Below, one piece after another: positions 35,901 to 50,900 of a DNA stretch of 64,000 nt. The stretch comes from Symsagittifera roscoffensis. Its lineage: Eukaryota; Xenacoelomorpha; Acoela; Convolutidae. The DNA lies in assembly GCF_963678635.1 (NCBI RefSeq), contig NC_087068.1:23624697-23688696 (forward strand), read 5' to 3'. The translations under genes and the position numbers were made by a program. How positions within the stretch are numbered: the stretch's first letter is position 1; each line of letters opens with the position of its first letter. The notes under the pieces are model-generated. The model did no database searches. It saw only the letters and a list, made by a program, of their open reading frames with translations, and was not told the origin of the DNA.

Positions 35901-38900
35901 GCACCTGATGCTTGCAACATAAGTTAAAAAAACTATGCAAACTAACTTTCTCAACCGAAATTTACTGTTAAACAACTTCGCTATTAGGCCGAACGGTAAC
36001 AAATAAAAAACTCCCAAAACAGAAACTTTAAGCCAAAATTGTCAGGGAAAGGTAGCCGGAGCCAAGTAAATTTTTTACCGATGTTATCGTCGGAGATGTT
36101 ATCGATAAGAGACAGAGGGTATCCATTGCGACAGAGGGTAATAAGTTGATACAAATTTCTGGGAACATAGCCAGCAGATATTTAAAAAAGGGTCAACGCA
36201 ATTAAACAAAAAATATCAACATGTTTTAAAAAAAATCTCACTTTCAAATTTCAAAGAAAAAAACAGATGCCCTTAAAGCTCTTTTTGAAATTCTAGAATA
36301 ACTTCGACCGTCAATTTTTCGATAAAAATTACTAAAATTGAGAAAACTGGATTAATGGCTATTTTTTTTTTATTTCGCTGGTGAATCTGAAAATTCAATT
36401 CCACTTTCGAAACTAGAAATTGATCACGTTTTTGTGATTTTTACACTTCTGCTCGATAGTGGAACTTGCCTTCCTTTTAACGTAAGAAATAATTTGAACT
36501 TAAAGAAAAAATCAAAAGTCAAACCACGAAAAAATAAATTTGAGCCTGAACAATTTTCCTGAAAAAAATCATTGCGACCTATATAAAAGTCTGAACTACG
36601 TACACCGAATCTTCAAAACTTTTAAACAAAAAACAATGACCAAGTTTACTGTTGAAAATCTAAGTGAGCTCAAATTTTCTTTAGTTAAAAGGAAGGCAAA
36701 ATCCACTAACGAGCAGAAGTGTAAAAATCACAAAAACGTGATCAATTTCTAGTTTCGAAAGTGGAATTGAATTTTTAGATTTACCAGCGAAATAAAAACA
36801 TCGCAACTGAAAAAAAACATCGCAACCTACATAAGAGTCTGAACTACCTTCTGGACTACTAAAAACTTTTTAACCAAAAATTTTCCTGAAAAAAAAACGA
36901 AAAAAATCGACGTGACATATATAAACAGTGTCTGAACTACGTTCATCGACTCTTTAAAAGCTATTTTAAAAAAATCGTCTCATAAAAAACAATGACCAAG
37001 TTTTCTTGAAAATCTAATTGATCTCAAAGATTTGACACACTGGAAACTATTATTGAGCAATGGGCGGCAACTTCACAAACAAGCGGTAAAAGAGAACTTT
37101 GATATTCAGAAAAACAAAATCAGCATCTAATAATTTGGAATATTATAAGCAGGCCCTGGATTTCATTAAGTAAAAAATAGTTTTAAATTAACTAAATGGC
37201 TCCGTAAAAACGATCGAACTACCTGAAAATAAATTAATTACGGCTTTAAAAATATTTAGCAAGACTGAAATTTGCGGTAGCTGAAGTTTTTAATTTTTCA
37301 GTTTTGTAATTTGCACCATCTAAAAACTCCCCCAACCTGTGATATCAAACCTTGGTGCAGATGTCAATGTTGACGTACAGTTTTTAAAGTAGTATTGTCG
37401 GTTTTCTGGAAAATTTCAACAGAAATAGTTGAAATAAAGCGCATCTCTGTGATTAGTTTTTTTCCTCCAATTTCCACGAAACTAACTCCAGGTAAATACG
37501 AAAATTAGTTATTTAACAAAAAATCCGGGGCCTGGTTATAAGCCAAAAGGCAATCACACTAAGTTAGAAAGTATAAAACCAATTTATTTAACTGCACAAT
37601 TATGCATTTCAAAAATTTCACAAATCATATTGAGTTGGAAAAATTCTGAAACTGAGTTTTTATAATTGTGCTGTTGTGTGAAATAAATAGCTTTTTCATT
37701 TAATTTGATGAATTGAAAATGCATCAGCAGTTAAATTAAGCCTTTAATAATCGAATGTGAGGGGAAATGCTATTACATTGCTATATAAGCCTTTGGGCGC
37801 CACAAAAAAGCACCAATATGTCCGACTTAAATTAGAAAAAGTTGACCTTGTAGTATCACACTACGCTGTGCATGTGTAATGACAAAAAAACGTATAAAAA
37901 GTTCGCAGATTGAATCTAGTTAACTCTTTGCCGTTCAAAATATAACAACTTAACTTGGTCTCTTGGTAGTTTCATGTTTTTACTTCAGATAAATCAATCT
38001 TACCATTGTCAACGAATGCAGTTTCGTTGATTGGCGGTTTATTTGTTGGACTGGCCATGTCGGACACGCATCTTGATTCATCCAATCCGTTGGGGCAGTC
38101 TTCAGTCCCATCGCACACTTGAAACATTTCCAGACACTTATCTTTGCACCAGCGGGAACAAACGAAGTCACTTGGGGCCAGATCCATGCACAAATTATTA
38201 TCCGGATTCAACTTCACAATCTGGTCGCTTTGTAATTCAACTAAAATTGACAAATCTCAAATTGATGAAACAAGTAGTCAACAGCTGAGCTTCATTACCA
38301 ATGGCGATACAAGACAAACGTCACATGGCAAGCTCGCTCACAGAGTATAAGACGAACAACTCCATGTCGCAAAAACAAATATTTTAAAAAAAATAACGAC
38401 TAAAGATTTATTTTGAACAATCAATTTTTGAATCGTTCTATTACAAATTATGTTCATTTTGAGATACCACGATGAAAAACACAATAGCTAGCGATAAATT
38501 AACTTTGAAAAAAAATTACGAAGCGGCAGCTGAGCCGACAAAACTAGTGCCGATGCCCTCTAAATATGTCTGTTAGTGAAAATTTTAAGCAAATTTGAGA
38601 GTCTCAGGCCCCGAAGGTCACAGGTCACGCGGACAAGACTGGAGCGGGATAGAAGTACCCGCAAGACAGTTGAATCGTATGCATGAACTCTATGAAATCA
38701 AAAAGAAGTGTCCCATTAGAAAAATGTTGAACTCAGGTAGATCGAACAAAAATACTCATTTTTTGTTCTGATCAATGAAAATAAGGTAAAACTTTGTCGT
38801 CGGGTGCTTTTTTTAAAAATTTTTCTTCCACGCAAAATTAGTTACCACAAACGAACTGATCCTATATTAAAAGCGATTATTGTGAAAATAAAATGAAGAT

Positions 38901-41900
38901 TGATATCAAGAGATTGAACCCTTTTTTAAAGGTCAATTACTCAAGTCTGAGGGTCCAAACAAGAACCAAAATAGATAGACAGGTGCTATCACGGAAACAA
39001 TATTAAAAATTTTCTTCAGTATTCAGGACAGCGGTTTTAATTTCTTATAATAGCAGGTGAGGCGATATTCATCAAACTTCAATCGATACAAAAAACGATA
39101 GCCAACAGACATTTGGAAAAAATTCAATGAACGCACGTCGTACAGAAAAAAAATACAGACTTGTTTATAGGAAAAAAAACAAATTTCAAAAAATATAAGC
39201 ATGGCCTTGAAGCTCTTTGAATTTTTAAAACAAACTATGATTGACACTTTTTCGATAAAATTCATCAAGTTTCGAACTAGAAGTTTTTCGTGGCCTTTAA
39301 ACTTTTGCTGTTCGGGAGAGGCGTTTGACTTCCTCTTAACAAAGGAACTGGACGAAACTTAAAAACGAAATCAAAATTCAAACCACAAAAAAGTAAATTT
39401 GAGTTTGAACAAATTTTAACAAGTTTCCTGAAAAAAAAATTCATCACGACCTACCTATATAAGAGTCTGAGCTACGTTCATCGACTTTTAAAAAGATAGA
39501 AACCGCGGGGTTTTTAAAATATTGATAAAAAACAACTTCAAAGAAAATGATTAATTATTTCTCTGGATTGAAGTTCAATAATCTGAGGGAAACTAGTGGA
39601 GAAACAAAACTGCCAATGTTAAATAAAGAAAAAACAGAGTCGAAGCTGCAGCGTCCTAACCACATGCGAGAAAACGGCAAAACTTTGTAAGCTTAAAGAC
39701 AAAAACACGAATTTTGCAAGTAAAAATTTACAATATTATAAAGTAAAGTTACCCATGTTTTGCATGCAACAAATTGGAAAGTGCGCACCCAAATGTGATT
39801 CAAATTGGTCAGTTCAAAAACTTCGCGGAGTATACTGAGTAGTGAAATTTCTGAAAAGGTCATTTTATTGCTGTACTGCTGTATGAAACAAATACCTCCG
39901 TGGCTTTAATTGATGAATTCAAAACGCATCCACAACTCATTACAAATCTGAGGGTTATCAAAGCACGTGCAAATGTAGTGCCAATGCAGCCTCTTACTTC
40001 AAACTGGCCGCTAAAAGTAGCACTTGAAGTAAAACTTTAAAAAAGCCACTAAAAACGGATAGACCGCTGAGCCGAAAGCTTTAAATCCCCTCACTGGAAA
40101 CCTATTATAGTTTCGCTGGTTAAGCGACATTGTATGAAGCAACTGACCCGAAACATAAAAAGATACCATTGTAGCCGAAAAGGAATTACAAAAGCATTAA
40201 AAAAACTGAAGAGAAGGAATTGTGCAAAATCATAAGTGGTAAACTTACAAAATACACGAAAAAAAATGAAACCAACTTCAATGATAAAATAAATTGCTTA
40301 TATCAGCTGAAAAACCCATGCTATGGAAATTATGCCGATGATATTAAGCAGGCGAACCATAGTCCGAAAAAAGCACTACCAAGAAAAATTTATTTTAAGA
40401 AAAAAATTGGCTCCCGGTTGGAATCATACTAGGCACCTTTGTCGTTCCAAACATGAGCGGTACCTCTAGGGGCTCAGGGTGTCTACGCAAAACAATCTGT
40501 CTGCTGATTCCATGTGCGTAGCCACCTTAGGCAACATGCGCAGAAACCGTCATTGGATTTCAACTTATATGGAACACGTAGGATCTACTCTGGGAAATCT
40601 GTCAGTGGAGTTATTTCCTTGAAAAAATAATTAAAATCAGAAAAAAAACTTTCCGCAAATTATGTTATATGCGAAGTACAAACCGTCGACAAAACAGAAA
40701 GCTGATGAACTAAACGTTACTTTCTAGGGCTATTACTGCCTGGTGCTTTTTCACAAAGCTATAACAAAAATAAACACAGAGGCAAAACTGTGGCAAACAC
40801 TAGCGATAACACGACAAAACAGCAGCTTGATAAAGTGAATAAAGAAAAAATAGAAATAAGCCTCGAATTAGTAAAACTTTGCTCGTGGTGTGTTCAAATC
40901 TGCGACCTCGAGATTTAGCGTCTCACGCCCTGCCCTTTCGGCCACGAACGCTTGTTAATAGACAAATACTAGTCACAAATATAACAGCTACATATGCTAA
41001 CAAATTGCCAATGCGATGCAGCAAAGTAGCACCAAATACAAATAGACACAAAGTAATAATTTGGAATATAACAAACGGAAGGCATCCACACTAACTTTGC
41101 ATGTAATAAACAGGAAAGTGGAAAGTCACATTATGTATAAACCATGCATCTCAAAAAATTGCGAAATATATTGAGTTAAAAAATTTCTGAATTCGAGTTT
41201 TTATTATTGTTATGCTGTCGGAAACAAACAGCTTTTTTCACATCATGCTATACTTTTTATTCACATGCTATCAAACAGTAGTATAAGTTCCATTAAAAGT
41301 AGCACCAATACCTGCGACTTAGGTTAGAAAAACCAATGGCCGTACTTTTACACTAACGTTCACTTAAGTTCGCAAGTGTAAATAATAATGCCGATACGTA
41401 AGTACATGACAATAGCCAACGAAAAAGAAGACCCCTTTTCAAAATGTTTCATATAATTGAAATAAAAATATTTCTTTCATTAAAAAATATTCGATAAATT
41501 TTTCAAGATCGAGAAAATAATTGAACAAACAAAATAAACTATGATTTTGAAGTCTAGTCAATTCATATTTCCACAAAATTTCATCTTCGCAGGGTCATAA
41601 TAAAAGTCAAAACCTGATTTGAAAACACTACTACTCCTAATTAGAACTTATCGCCCTTATCAGATGGCTCCACGAGGCGATATATAAAATTTATAGCTGC
41701 CACAAAGCTTCCAAAAAAGCCGATAAAACAAGAACAAGCATACATTTCGATAAATTAGCAACAAAGACATATGGCCAAAGTTTCAGGTTCAGATGAACTC
41801 ACTCTTTGACATTCGCGGACACACGCTGAAGTCGTTAGCAAAATCACAATACGCTTCATCACTTTTGTCAGTACAGTGATAATACCCGTCGCATACAGCC

Positions 41901-44900
41901 CATGGGGGAAGCACTACATCGAACTTCCTAAACAGAAAAGCGGACTTTTTTAGCGGTTTCACTTGACTCTTTTCGGATTTTCTTCTTAAATAACTTAACT
42001 GCTACGATAACTGTTAAATTATTAGAAGATAATTTTAAACCCTAGATAAAAATAGCCAAAATGTTTTTTTACCTAACTATTCAGATGTACTTATCAATTA
42101 AATTCAGATATTGAAAATTAGAAAGGCAAAGATGCCCATAATGACAAAAAGCCATTACTGATGAAAAAAGATACCCTTCTGAGAATCAAAAATAAGGACT
42201 ACAACATCTGCAAAAGCTACCACTTTCGGAGGTCTATGTGAAACTGCTTGTTGCTGGGAAGTCTATGAAACTGCTATATCAAAAGACAACAGAGGAAAAC
42301 TAAAACTAGACTAGCGTGTAACGCACCTCCGGTGCTTCGAATTTTTGAAAATTCAAGAAAAACCGCATACATTGGAAACCACATCTGCAGGCTTTTAGTG
42401 TACTCTGACAGCACCCAATTACATGGCTGGTAATTTGATATTTAACAAACTATTTAAATTTTGAGAATAGTTCTAAACCGAAGTTAATTGAAAATTTTGG
42501 AAAAATCGAAGAAAAAATGCTCATATCTCGAAAACTACAAGGATTTGAGCAGTCATGTTCTGAGGCAAGATTAGCCACCCCTATGAGTACCCAGACAGCA
42601 CCCAACTACAGGGTTAGGAATTTCAAATTTAAAAAAAATCAAAGTTTCGTTTTCTGAAAAACTTTGACAAAATCACTAAAACATCATATCTGGAAAACCA
42701 CAAAGATTTGAGCAGTAATAATTGGATGCAAAGTTCCTAGCCCGTGAGATTACTCTGAAAGCCCCCCAACGAAAGGGTTGGGAGTTCAAAATTTTGAAGA
42801 AAAAAAACTTGTTTGGGTTTTCTGAAATTTAAAAAAAATCACAAAAAAACGTCATATCTCAAAAACTACAAGGAATGGAGCACTCATATTTGGAGGCAAG
42901 ATTCGCAACTCTTGAGAGTATTCTGAAGCACCCAACTATAGGGAAGGGAATTTCAAATTTTGAAAATATTAATTTTGAAAAAATTTTTGAAAAAAAAAAT
43001 CACAACAAACGTCATATCTCGAAAAGTAAAAGAATTTGAGCAGTCATATTTGGATGCAAGGTTCACAACCCATGAGAGTACTCTGACAGCCCCCAACTAA
43101 AGGGTTGGCAATTTCACATTTAAAAAAAAATTTCGTTAAGTTTTCCGGCAGTTTTTTTTTTAAAATCACAAAAAACGTCATATCTCAGAAACTACAAGGA
43201 TTTGAGCAATCAATTTTGAAGGCAAGACTCGCAACTCCTGAGAGTAACCTGACAGCACCCAACTACAGGGTAAGGCATTACAAATTTAAAAATATTGATT
43301 TAAGTTTTTGATAATTTTTTTAAATCACAAAAAACGTCAAATCTCGAAAACTACAAGAATTTGAGCAGTCATAATTGGAGGCAAGGTTCGGAACACTCTG
43401 AGAGTACTCTAATAGCCCTCAACTACAAGGATGCAAATTTCAAATTTTGAAAACAAATTACAAGTTTTTTGAATTTTTTTTGAAAAAATATCGCATAAAA
43501 ACGTCATATCTCCAAAACTACAACGCTTTGAGCGGTTAAAATTGTAGGCAAGGTTTGCAATACCTGAGAATACTCTGATAGCCCCCAACTATCGGGTTGG
43601 GTATTTAATATTTTGAAGAAAAAACAGTGTTGTTGTCTAAAAAAAATTTTAAAAAATCACAAAAAACCTCACTCATATCTCGAAAACTACAAGGATATAA
43701 GCAGTGATATTTGGAGGCAAGATTCGCATACCATGAGAGTACCCTGACAGCTCCCAAATAGAGGGTAAAGAATTTCACATTTTGAATACAAAAATTAATT
43801 CAAGTTTTCTGAAACTTTCGAAAAAATCACAAAACGTCATATCTCAAAAAGTACAAGAATTTGAGCAGTCATAAGTGAATGCAAGGTTCGCAACCCGTGA
43901 GAGTACTCTGACAGCCCCCAACTACAGGGTTGGGAATTTCAAATTTTGAAAAGTTTTTCGGCAATTTTTTTTGAAAAATTACAAAAAACGTCATGTCTCA
44001 GAAAACAAGGATTTGAGCAGATAATTTTGAAGACAATGCTCGCAACTCCTGAGAGTACCCTGACAGCACCCAACTACAGGGTAAGGAATTTCAAATTTAT
44101 AAATATTAATTTAATATTTTGATAATTTTTACTGAAAAAATCACTAAAAACGTCATATCTCGAAAACTACAAGGATATAAGCAGTCATATTTGGAGGCAA
44201 GATTCGCATACCATGAGAGTACCCTGACAGCTCCCAAATAGAGGGTAAAGAATTTCACATTTTGAATACAAAAATTAATTCAAGTTTTCTGAAACTTTCG
44301 AAAAAGTCACAAAGACGTCAAATCTCAAAAAGTACAAGAATTTGAGCAGTCATAATTGAATGCAAGGTTCGCAATACCTGAGAGTACTCTGATAGCCCCA
44401 AACTATCGGGTTGGGTATTTAATATTTTGAAGAAAAAAAAGTGTTGTTTTCTAAAAATTTTTGAAAAATCACAAAAAACGTCATATCTCGAAAAGTACAA
44501 GAATTTGAGCAGTCATAATTGGATGCAAGGTTCACAACCAGTGAGAGTAATATGACAGCCCCCAAGTACAGCGTTGGGAATTTCGAATTTCAAGTCTTGA
44601 AGAAAAAAAATTCGTTAAGTTTTTCGGCAATTTTTTTGAAAAATTACAAAAAACGTCATATCTCAGAAAACACAAGGGTTTGAGCAGTCAATTTTGAAGG
44701 CAAGGCTCGCAACTCCTGAGAGTACCCTGACAGCACCCAACTACAGGGTAAGGAATTTCAAATTTAAAAATATTAATTTAATATTTTGATAATTTTAACT
44801 GAAAAAATCACAAAAAACGTCATATCTCGAAAAGTAAAAGAATTTGAGCAGTCATATTTGGATGCAAGGTTCACAGCCCGTGAGATTACTCTGAAAGCCC

Positions 44901-47900
44901 CCCAACGAAAAGGTTGGGAGTTCAAAATTTTGAAGAAAAAAAACTTGTTTGGGTTTTCTGAAATTAAAAAAAAAAATCACAAAAAACGTCATATCTCAAA
45001 AACTACAAGGAATGGAGCACTCATATTTGGAGGCAAGATTCGCAACTCCTGAGAGTATTCTGAAGCACCCCACTATAGGGAAGGGAATTTCAAAATTTGA
45101 AAATATTAATTTGAGTTTTTTGAAAAAATTTTTGAAAAAAAAATCACAACAAACGTCATATCTCGAAAAGTAAAAGCATTTGAGCAGTCATATTTGGATG
45201 CAAGGTTCACAACCCATGATAGTACTCTGACAGCCCCCAACTAAATGGTTGGCAATTTCACATTTAAAAAAAAATTTCGTTAAGTTTTCCGGCAGTTTTT
45301 TTTAAAAATCACAAAAAACGTCATATCTCAGAAACTACAAGGATTTGAGCAATCAATTTTGAAGGCAAGACTCGCAAGTCCTGAGAGTACCCTGACAGCA
45401 CCCAACTACAGGGTAAGGCATTTCAAATTTAAAAATATTGATTTAAATTTTTGATAATTTTTTTAAATCACAAAAAACGTCAAATCTCGAAAACTACAAG
45501 AATTTGAGCAGTCATAATTGGAGGCAAGGTTCGGAACACTCTGAGAGTACTCTAATAGCCCTCAACTACAAGGATGCAAATTTCAAATTTTGAAAACAAA
45601 TTACAAGTTTTTTGAATTTTTTTTGAAAAAGGATTGCATAAAAACGTCATATCTCCAAAACTACAACGCTTTGAGCGGTTAAAATTGAAGGCAAGGTTTG
45701 CAATACCTGAGAATACTCTGATAGCCCTCAACTATCGGGTTGGGTATTAAATATTTTGAAGAAAAAATAGTGTTGTTGTCCAAAAAAAATTTTAAAAATT
45801 CACAAAAAACCTCACTCATATCTCGAAAACTACAAGGATATAAGCAGTGATATTTGGAGGCAAGATTCGCAACTCATGACAGTACCCTGACAGCACCTAA
45901 ACAGAGGGTAAAGAATTTCAAATTTTGAATACAAAAATTTATTCAAGTTTTCTGAAACTTTCGAAAAAATCACAAAACGTCATATCTCAAAAAGTACAAG
46001 AATTTGAGCAGTCATAAGTGAATGCAAGGTTCGCAACCCGTGAGAGTACTCTGACAGCCCCCAACTACAGGGTTGGGAATTTCAAATTTTGAAAAAAAGT
46101 TTTTCGGCAATTTTTTTTGAAAAATTACAAAAAACGTCATGTCTCAGAAAACAAGGATTTGAGCAGATAATTTTGAAGACAATGCTCGCAACTCCTGAGA
46201 GTACCCTGACAGCACCCAACTACAGGGTAAGGAATTTCAAATTTATAAATATTAATTTAATATTTTGATAATTTTTTGCTGAAAAAATCACTAAAAACGT
46301 CATATCTCGAAAACTACAAGGATATAAGCAGTCATATTTGGAGGCAAGATTCGCATACCATGAGAGTACCCTGACAGCTCCCAAATAGAGGGTAAAGAAT
46401 TTCACATTTTGAATACAAAAATTAATTCAAGTTTTCTGAAACTTTCGAAAAAGTCACAAAGACGTCAAATCTCAAAAAGTACAAGAATTTGAGCAGTCAT
46501 AATTGAATGCAAGGTTCGCAATACCTGAGAGTACTCTGATAGCCCCAAACTATCGGGTTGGGTATTTAATATTTTGAAGAAAAAAAAGTGTTGTTTTCTA
46601 AAATTTTTTGAAAAATTACAAAAAACGTCATATCTCAGAAAACACAAGGGTTTGAGCAGTCAATTTTGAAGGCAAGGCTCGCAACTCCTGAGAGTACCCT
46701 GACAGCACCCAACTACAGGGTAAGGAATTTCAAATTAAAAAATATTAATTTAATATTTTGATAATTTTAACTGAAAAAATCACAAAAAACGTCATCTCGA
46801 AAACTACAAGAATTTAAGCAGTCATATGAATTAGCGAATTTGTAACTACAAGAATTTTTAATGACCTTGCGGAAAACGAATTGAAATGTTTTCTTAAGCA
46901 TTGCAATATATGATATGGCTTAAACATGAAAAATTCTTTCGTTAAACTTGAAAAATTGTTAAGCTTTAACAGGGGAGATAGCCGTCACTAGCATTTAAAT
47001 ATAGTATAGATATAGATAGATGATACCTACACAGTGCTTTGTCAGATAGAAGCTATACTCAATTGAAGACTGATCACGAAAATTTCGGATGCTGCTAGAG
47101 ACACTGTCCCGCACAACCCATCGATGCTGTTAAATGGTTTCAAGTCAAGTCAATTGTAGCTAATCCTACCAGATTTTTGGGAAAATTGACCTTTGAGTAT
47201 CTAATCACTGGTTCCCAGTCATTTCCGCCCCAGTCACTTCCGCTCTAGTCATTTCAGCCCCAAAAGCAGTCAGTTCCGGATTGCTTGTAGGGTAGAAATG
47301 TCTGGGCCGGAAATATCTGGGTTTTTGTGGCGCGGGTGTCTGGTCACGCTAACTACTATGCAACAACGCAAAAAGAAAAAAACTCAAGAGATCTAATCTT
47401 GTATTCATAAGTGATGATGACTGAAGGTATCTGCCAGAAAAAACAGTCAAGTGAGGGAACTGTAAATTAAATTAATTTCATCTCCAACTGCAATTTGAAA
47501 ATCAAAAAATGACCAAAAGTTAACGGCGGTCGCAAGGTTGAAGCAAACAAAGCATATTTTTATAATTTGTCAATTTGAAATGACAATTCAAAACGCACGT
47601 TAATTTTCCCTTACATTTTTCATTTCATAGACCGCAATTTGTAGAAAAAAAATCATATTTTAGTCAATTTTGATTGGATACAGTCGATTTTCAGCTATCG
47701 AAAGTATTCACAGATTATGAAAAGACTTTTGATGGCGTGGCTCTTCAGCTTTTCTTATGTAAGTTAATCGACTCTGTAATATAAATTAATTTACTTAATT
47801 TACGATTAACTTACTTAAAAGAAGTTCCAAAAAAATTGAATTAAATATGACTCTAGTTACTACAGATCCAGAGTCTATTAACTTACATAATCGAAGCTGA

Positions 47901-50900
47901 AGATCAACGCCAACAAAAACCTTTTCATAATTTGTGAATAACTCCCGATGGCTGAAAAGCGACTGTATCCAATGAAAATTGAATTAAAAATGACTTACGT
48001 GTAACAATGTAAATGTAAAAAATATAAAACTATATTGTAAAAATTCTTTAAACATTATGAAAATTAAGAAACGCAACATCTCGGAAATTGAGCAGTCGCG
48101 TTTAGACACAACATTTGCAACTACTGAGAGAACTTTTACAGTACCCAACTGAAGCATTGGGAGATTCAAATTAAAATAAATTAAATAAGTTTTCTGAACC
48201 ATTTTTGAAATAAAAATCACAAAAAGCCCCATATTTGAAAATTAAGAAAGATTTGAGCAGTCATATTTGAGGCAAAATTTTGCAACGTCTAGAGTACTCT
48301 GACAGCCCCTAGCTACAAAGTTGGGAATTATAAATTTAAAAAAAAATAAAACATAACTTTTCTGAAACTAAAGCATTGGGAGATTCAAATTAAAATAAAT
48401 TAAATAAGTTTTCTGAACCATTTTTGAAATAAAAATTACAAAAAGCGCCATATCTGAAAAACTACAAAGATTTGGTCTGTCATATTTAAAGGAAAGATTT
48501 GCAAGCTCTGAGAGCTCCCAGCTACAGGGTTGGGAAACTTGAAAAAGTAAGTTTTCTGAGAAACTTTGATGAAGTTACAAAAAAGTCATATCTCGAAAAC
48601 TACGAAGACTTGAGCAGTGATACTTGGAGGCAAAATTTGCAAATCTCGAGAAAAACCTGACAGAGCCTTTCTATAGAGATGGGAACGTCAAATTTTGTGA
48701 CACTTTTCAAGTTATTTGAACAAATTGAAAAAAAAAAACATAAATGTAACATCTTGGAAATTAAGAGCATTTGAGCAGTCGCATTTGGACTCAAGATTTC
48801 CAATTTGGAATTCTTGAGAGTACCCTCACAGTACACAATTATAAGGTTGGGAATTTAAAATCTTGATATTTACAAAATCTAATTTTTCTGAAAAATTGAA
48901 AAAATAATAAAACACATCAAATTTCGATAACAAAAAGAATTTGAGCAGTCATATTTAAAGACAAGATTCGCAATCCTCGAGATTTCACTGAGAGCAACCA
49001 ACTAGAGGATGTAAATTTGAAATTTTTTTATAAAAAAACTCATTTTGAAAAAAAAAACACAAAAATCGCCTTATCTCGTACAATAAAAGGATTTAGGCAT
49101 TCACAATCGGAAGCCAAATTCGCAACCCCTGGTAGAACTATGAAATCATCCCATTATTCGGCTGCTCATTTTTGAACTCGGTGAAATAAACACTGAATTC
49201 GAACTGGAAAATTGAAAAAATAATTCTTAATTATTGCAAAATACCATACAGCTCAAGCGTGAAAAATTCTTTCGTTAAACATGCAAAAACATTACGTTGA
49301 AAAAGCTAAGACGTGGCGAGATGGCGAAGTCCGCATTTACATATATAATAATAGATTACGCTTTTACAAACGCTCGGTAAATACGACCACTAAGCCCATA
49401 ATGAGTAGACGCCCCATGAGTCTAAAACAAAAACTGTCTTAAGAAACTGCTTTCATAAGAAAAGATGTGGAATTAAGTTTTTCAGTGAAGCAAAGCGGAG
49501 CTTAACGCATTTTATCGGTTTTAGTCTCAATGGGCGTCTACTCTCTTGTTGTGAACTTAGTGACCGCTCGGCTAAAGCTACTTAGTGACCGCTTCGACTG
49601 CTTTTTGCAACTAATTTTATTGTTTCCAATTATTTTCCGTCTAATTTTCAATTAGGTGCTGCGCATCACTTGCGATAGAACAAACAAAAACTTAAATCGT
49701 AAAACAAGAACTATCTTTGAAACCTAGGTCTACATAAAATTAATTTTCTTTTGTCTATCTAGGCAAACTTGCCGGACATTTGAATATTCATTGACCAGTC
49801 ATTTACTGCCCTTGTTTAACTAAGCCGATAAACATAAGTTGACATTATTTAGGCCAAATATAGCTTCTAAGAAAAAAATCGAAAATCAAAAATATATACA
49901 AAATCAGGCCTATTAATTTTTAAAATTACAAGATTAAATCAATACATTTGCGAATATGATGAAAACTGCTGACAGTACAAGAGAGATACCCGATGGGAGG
50001 CTAATATCTCCGACAATTCAAATTTCCCACGAAAAATTAATTTTTTTCATACTGAAAAAAACAAGGTCTGGCCGAGACGCAAATCCAGACCCTAGGGTGC
50101 GCAGGCAACCGCGTTATCTCTAGGCCAAGAGGGGAGAAGACTCGAATATATTAAGGATCACTAATAAAGCAACTTCGATTTCTTATAGATTTGTAAGAAA
50201 AGGTTGTTTATGGGTGAGAAGATCTAATTAACGACTACAGGACACTTGCTCTCGCAAGTGTAATACGATCAAAACATTAGCAGTGGTGTAAATCAAGACT
50301 ATTTCATCTAGTTTTTCATCTATTTACACTTACGAATTGGTGTACATCCAGAACTCCCCTAATTTGTGCAGATGATGCAAAAATTTTTAAGTTGACAGAA
50401 AAAAAAACACTTCAATCCAATTTAAACGAAAATTACACAGATTACAGAACCCAACTTAATTTAAAATGTCAGAAAATGTGCACACAAGGGTTCCTCGTCC
50501 CAAACTATTGCTCATCCCTGCAGCAGCAAAGATACACCTAGTTTAACCATTCAAAAATACGAGGGTATTCATGACTCAATTAAATTTTTATAAACCTATG
50601 ATGATTCCTGTTTTGCTTTACGGCTCCAATTCGTTTTGCAAACAAAAATTCAACTCGGCACCAGGAAAAATTGTAAGAAAGCGTTTTAAAATCAAAACCA
50701 AGAACTAATACAACATCTCAAAAAACACGGATATACTATCTTTTTATCTGAATGTTAAAGTAATTATGCTTCATTTCACTGACCGCTTCATTTTATTTCA
50801 AAGGAGAATCACATATTACCTGACAATCTGAATGCTCGTACATTATCACCACGAAGATAAATGATTAGCTGAACAAGACATCCTCATAAACCTTCCAATT

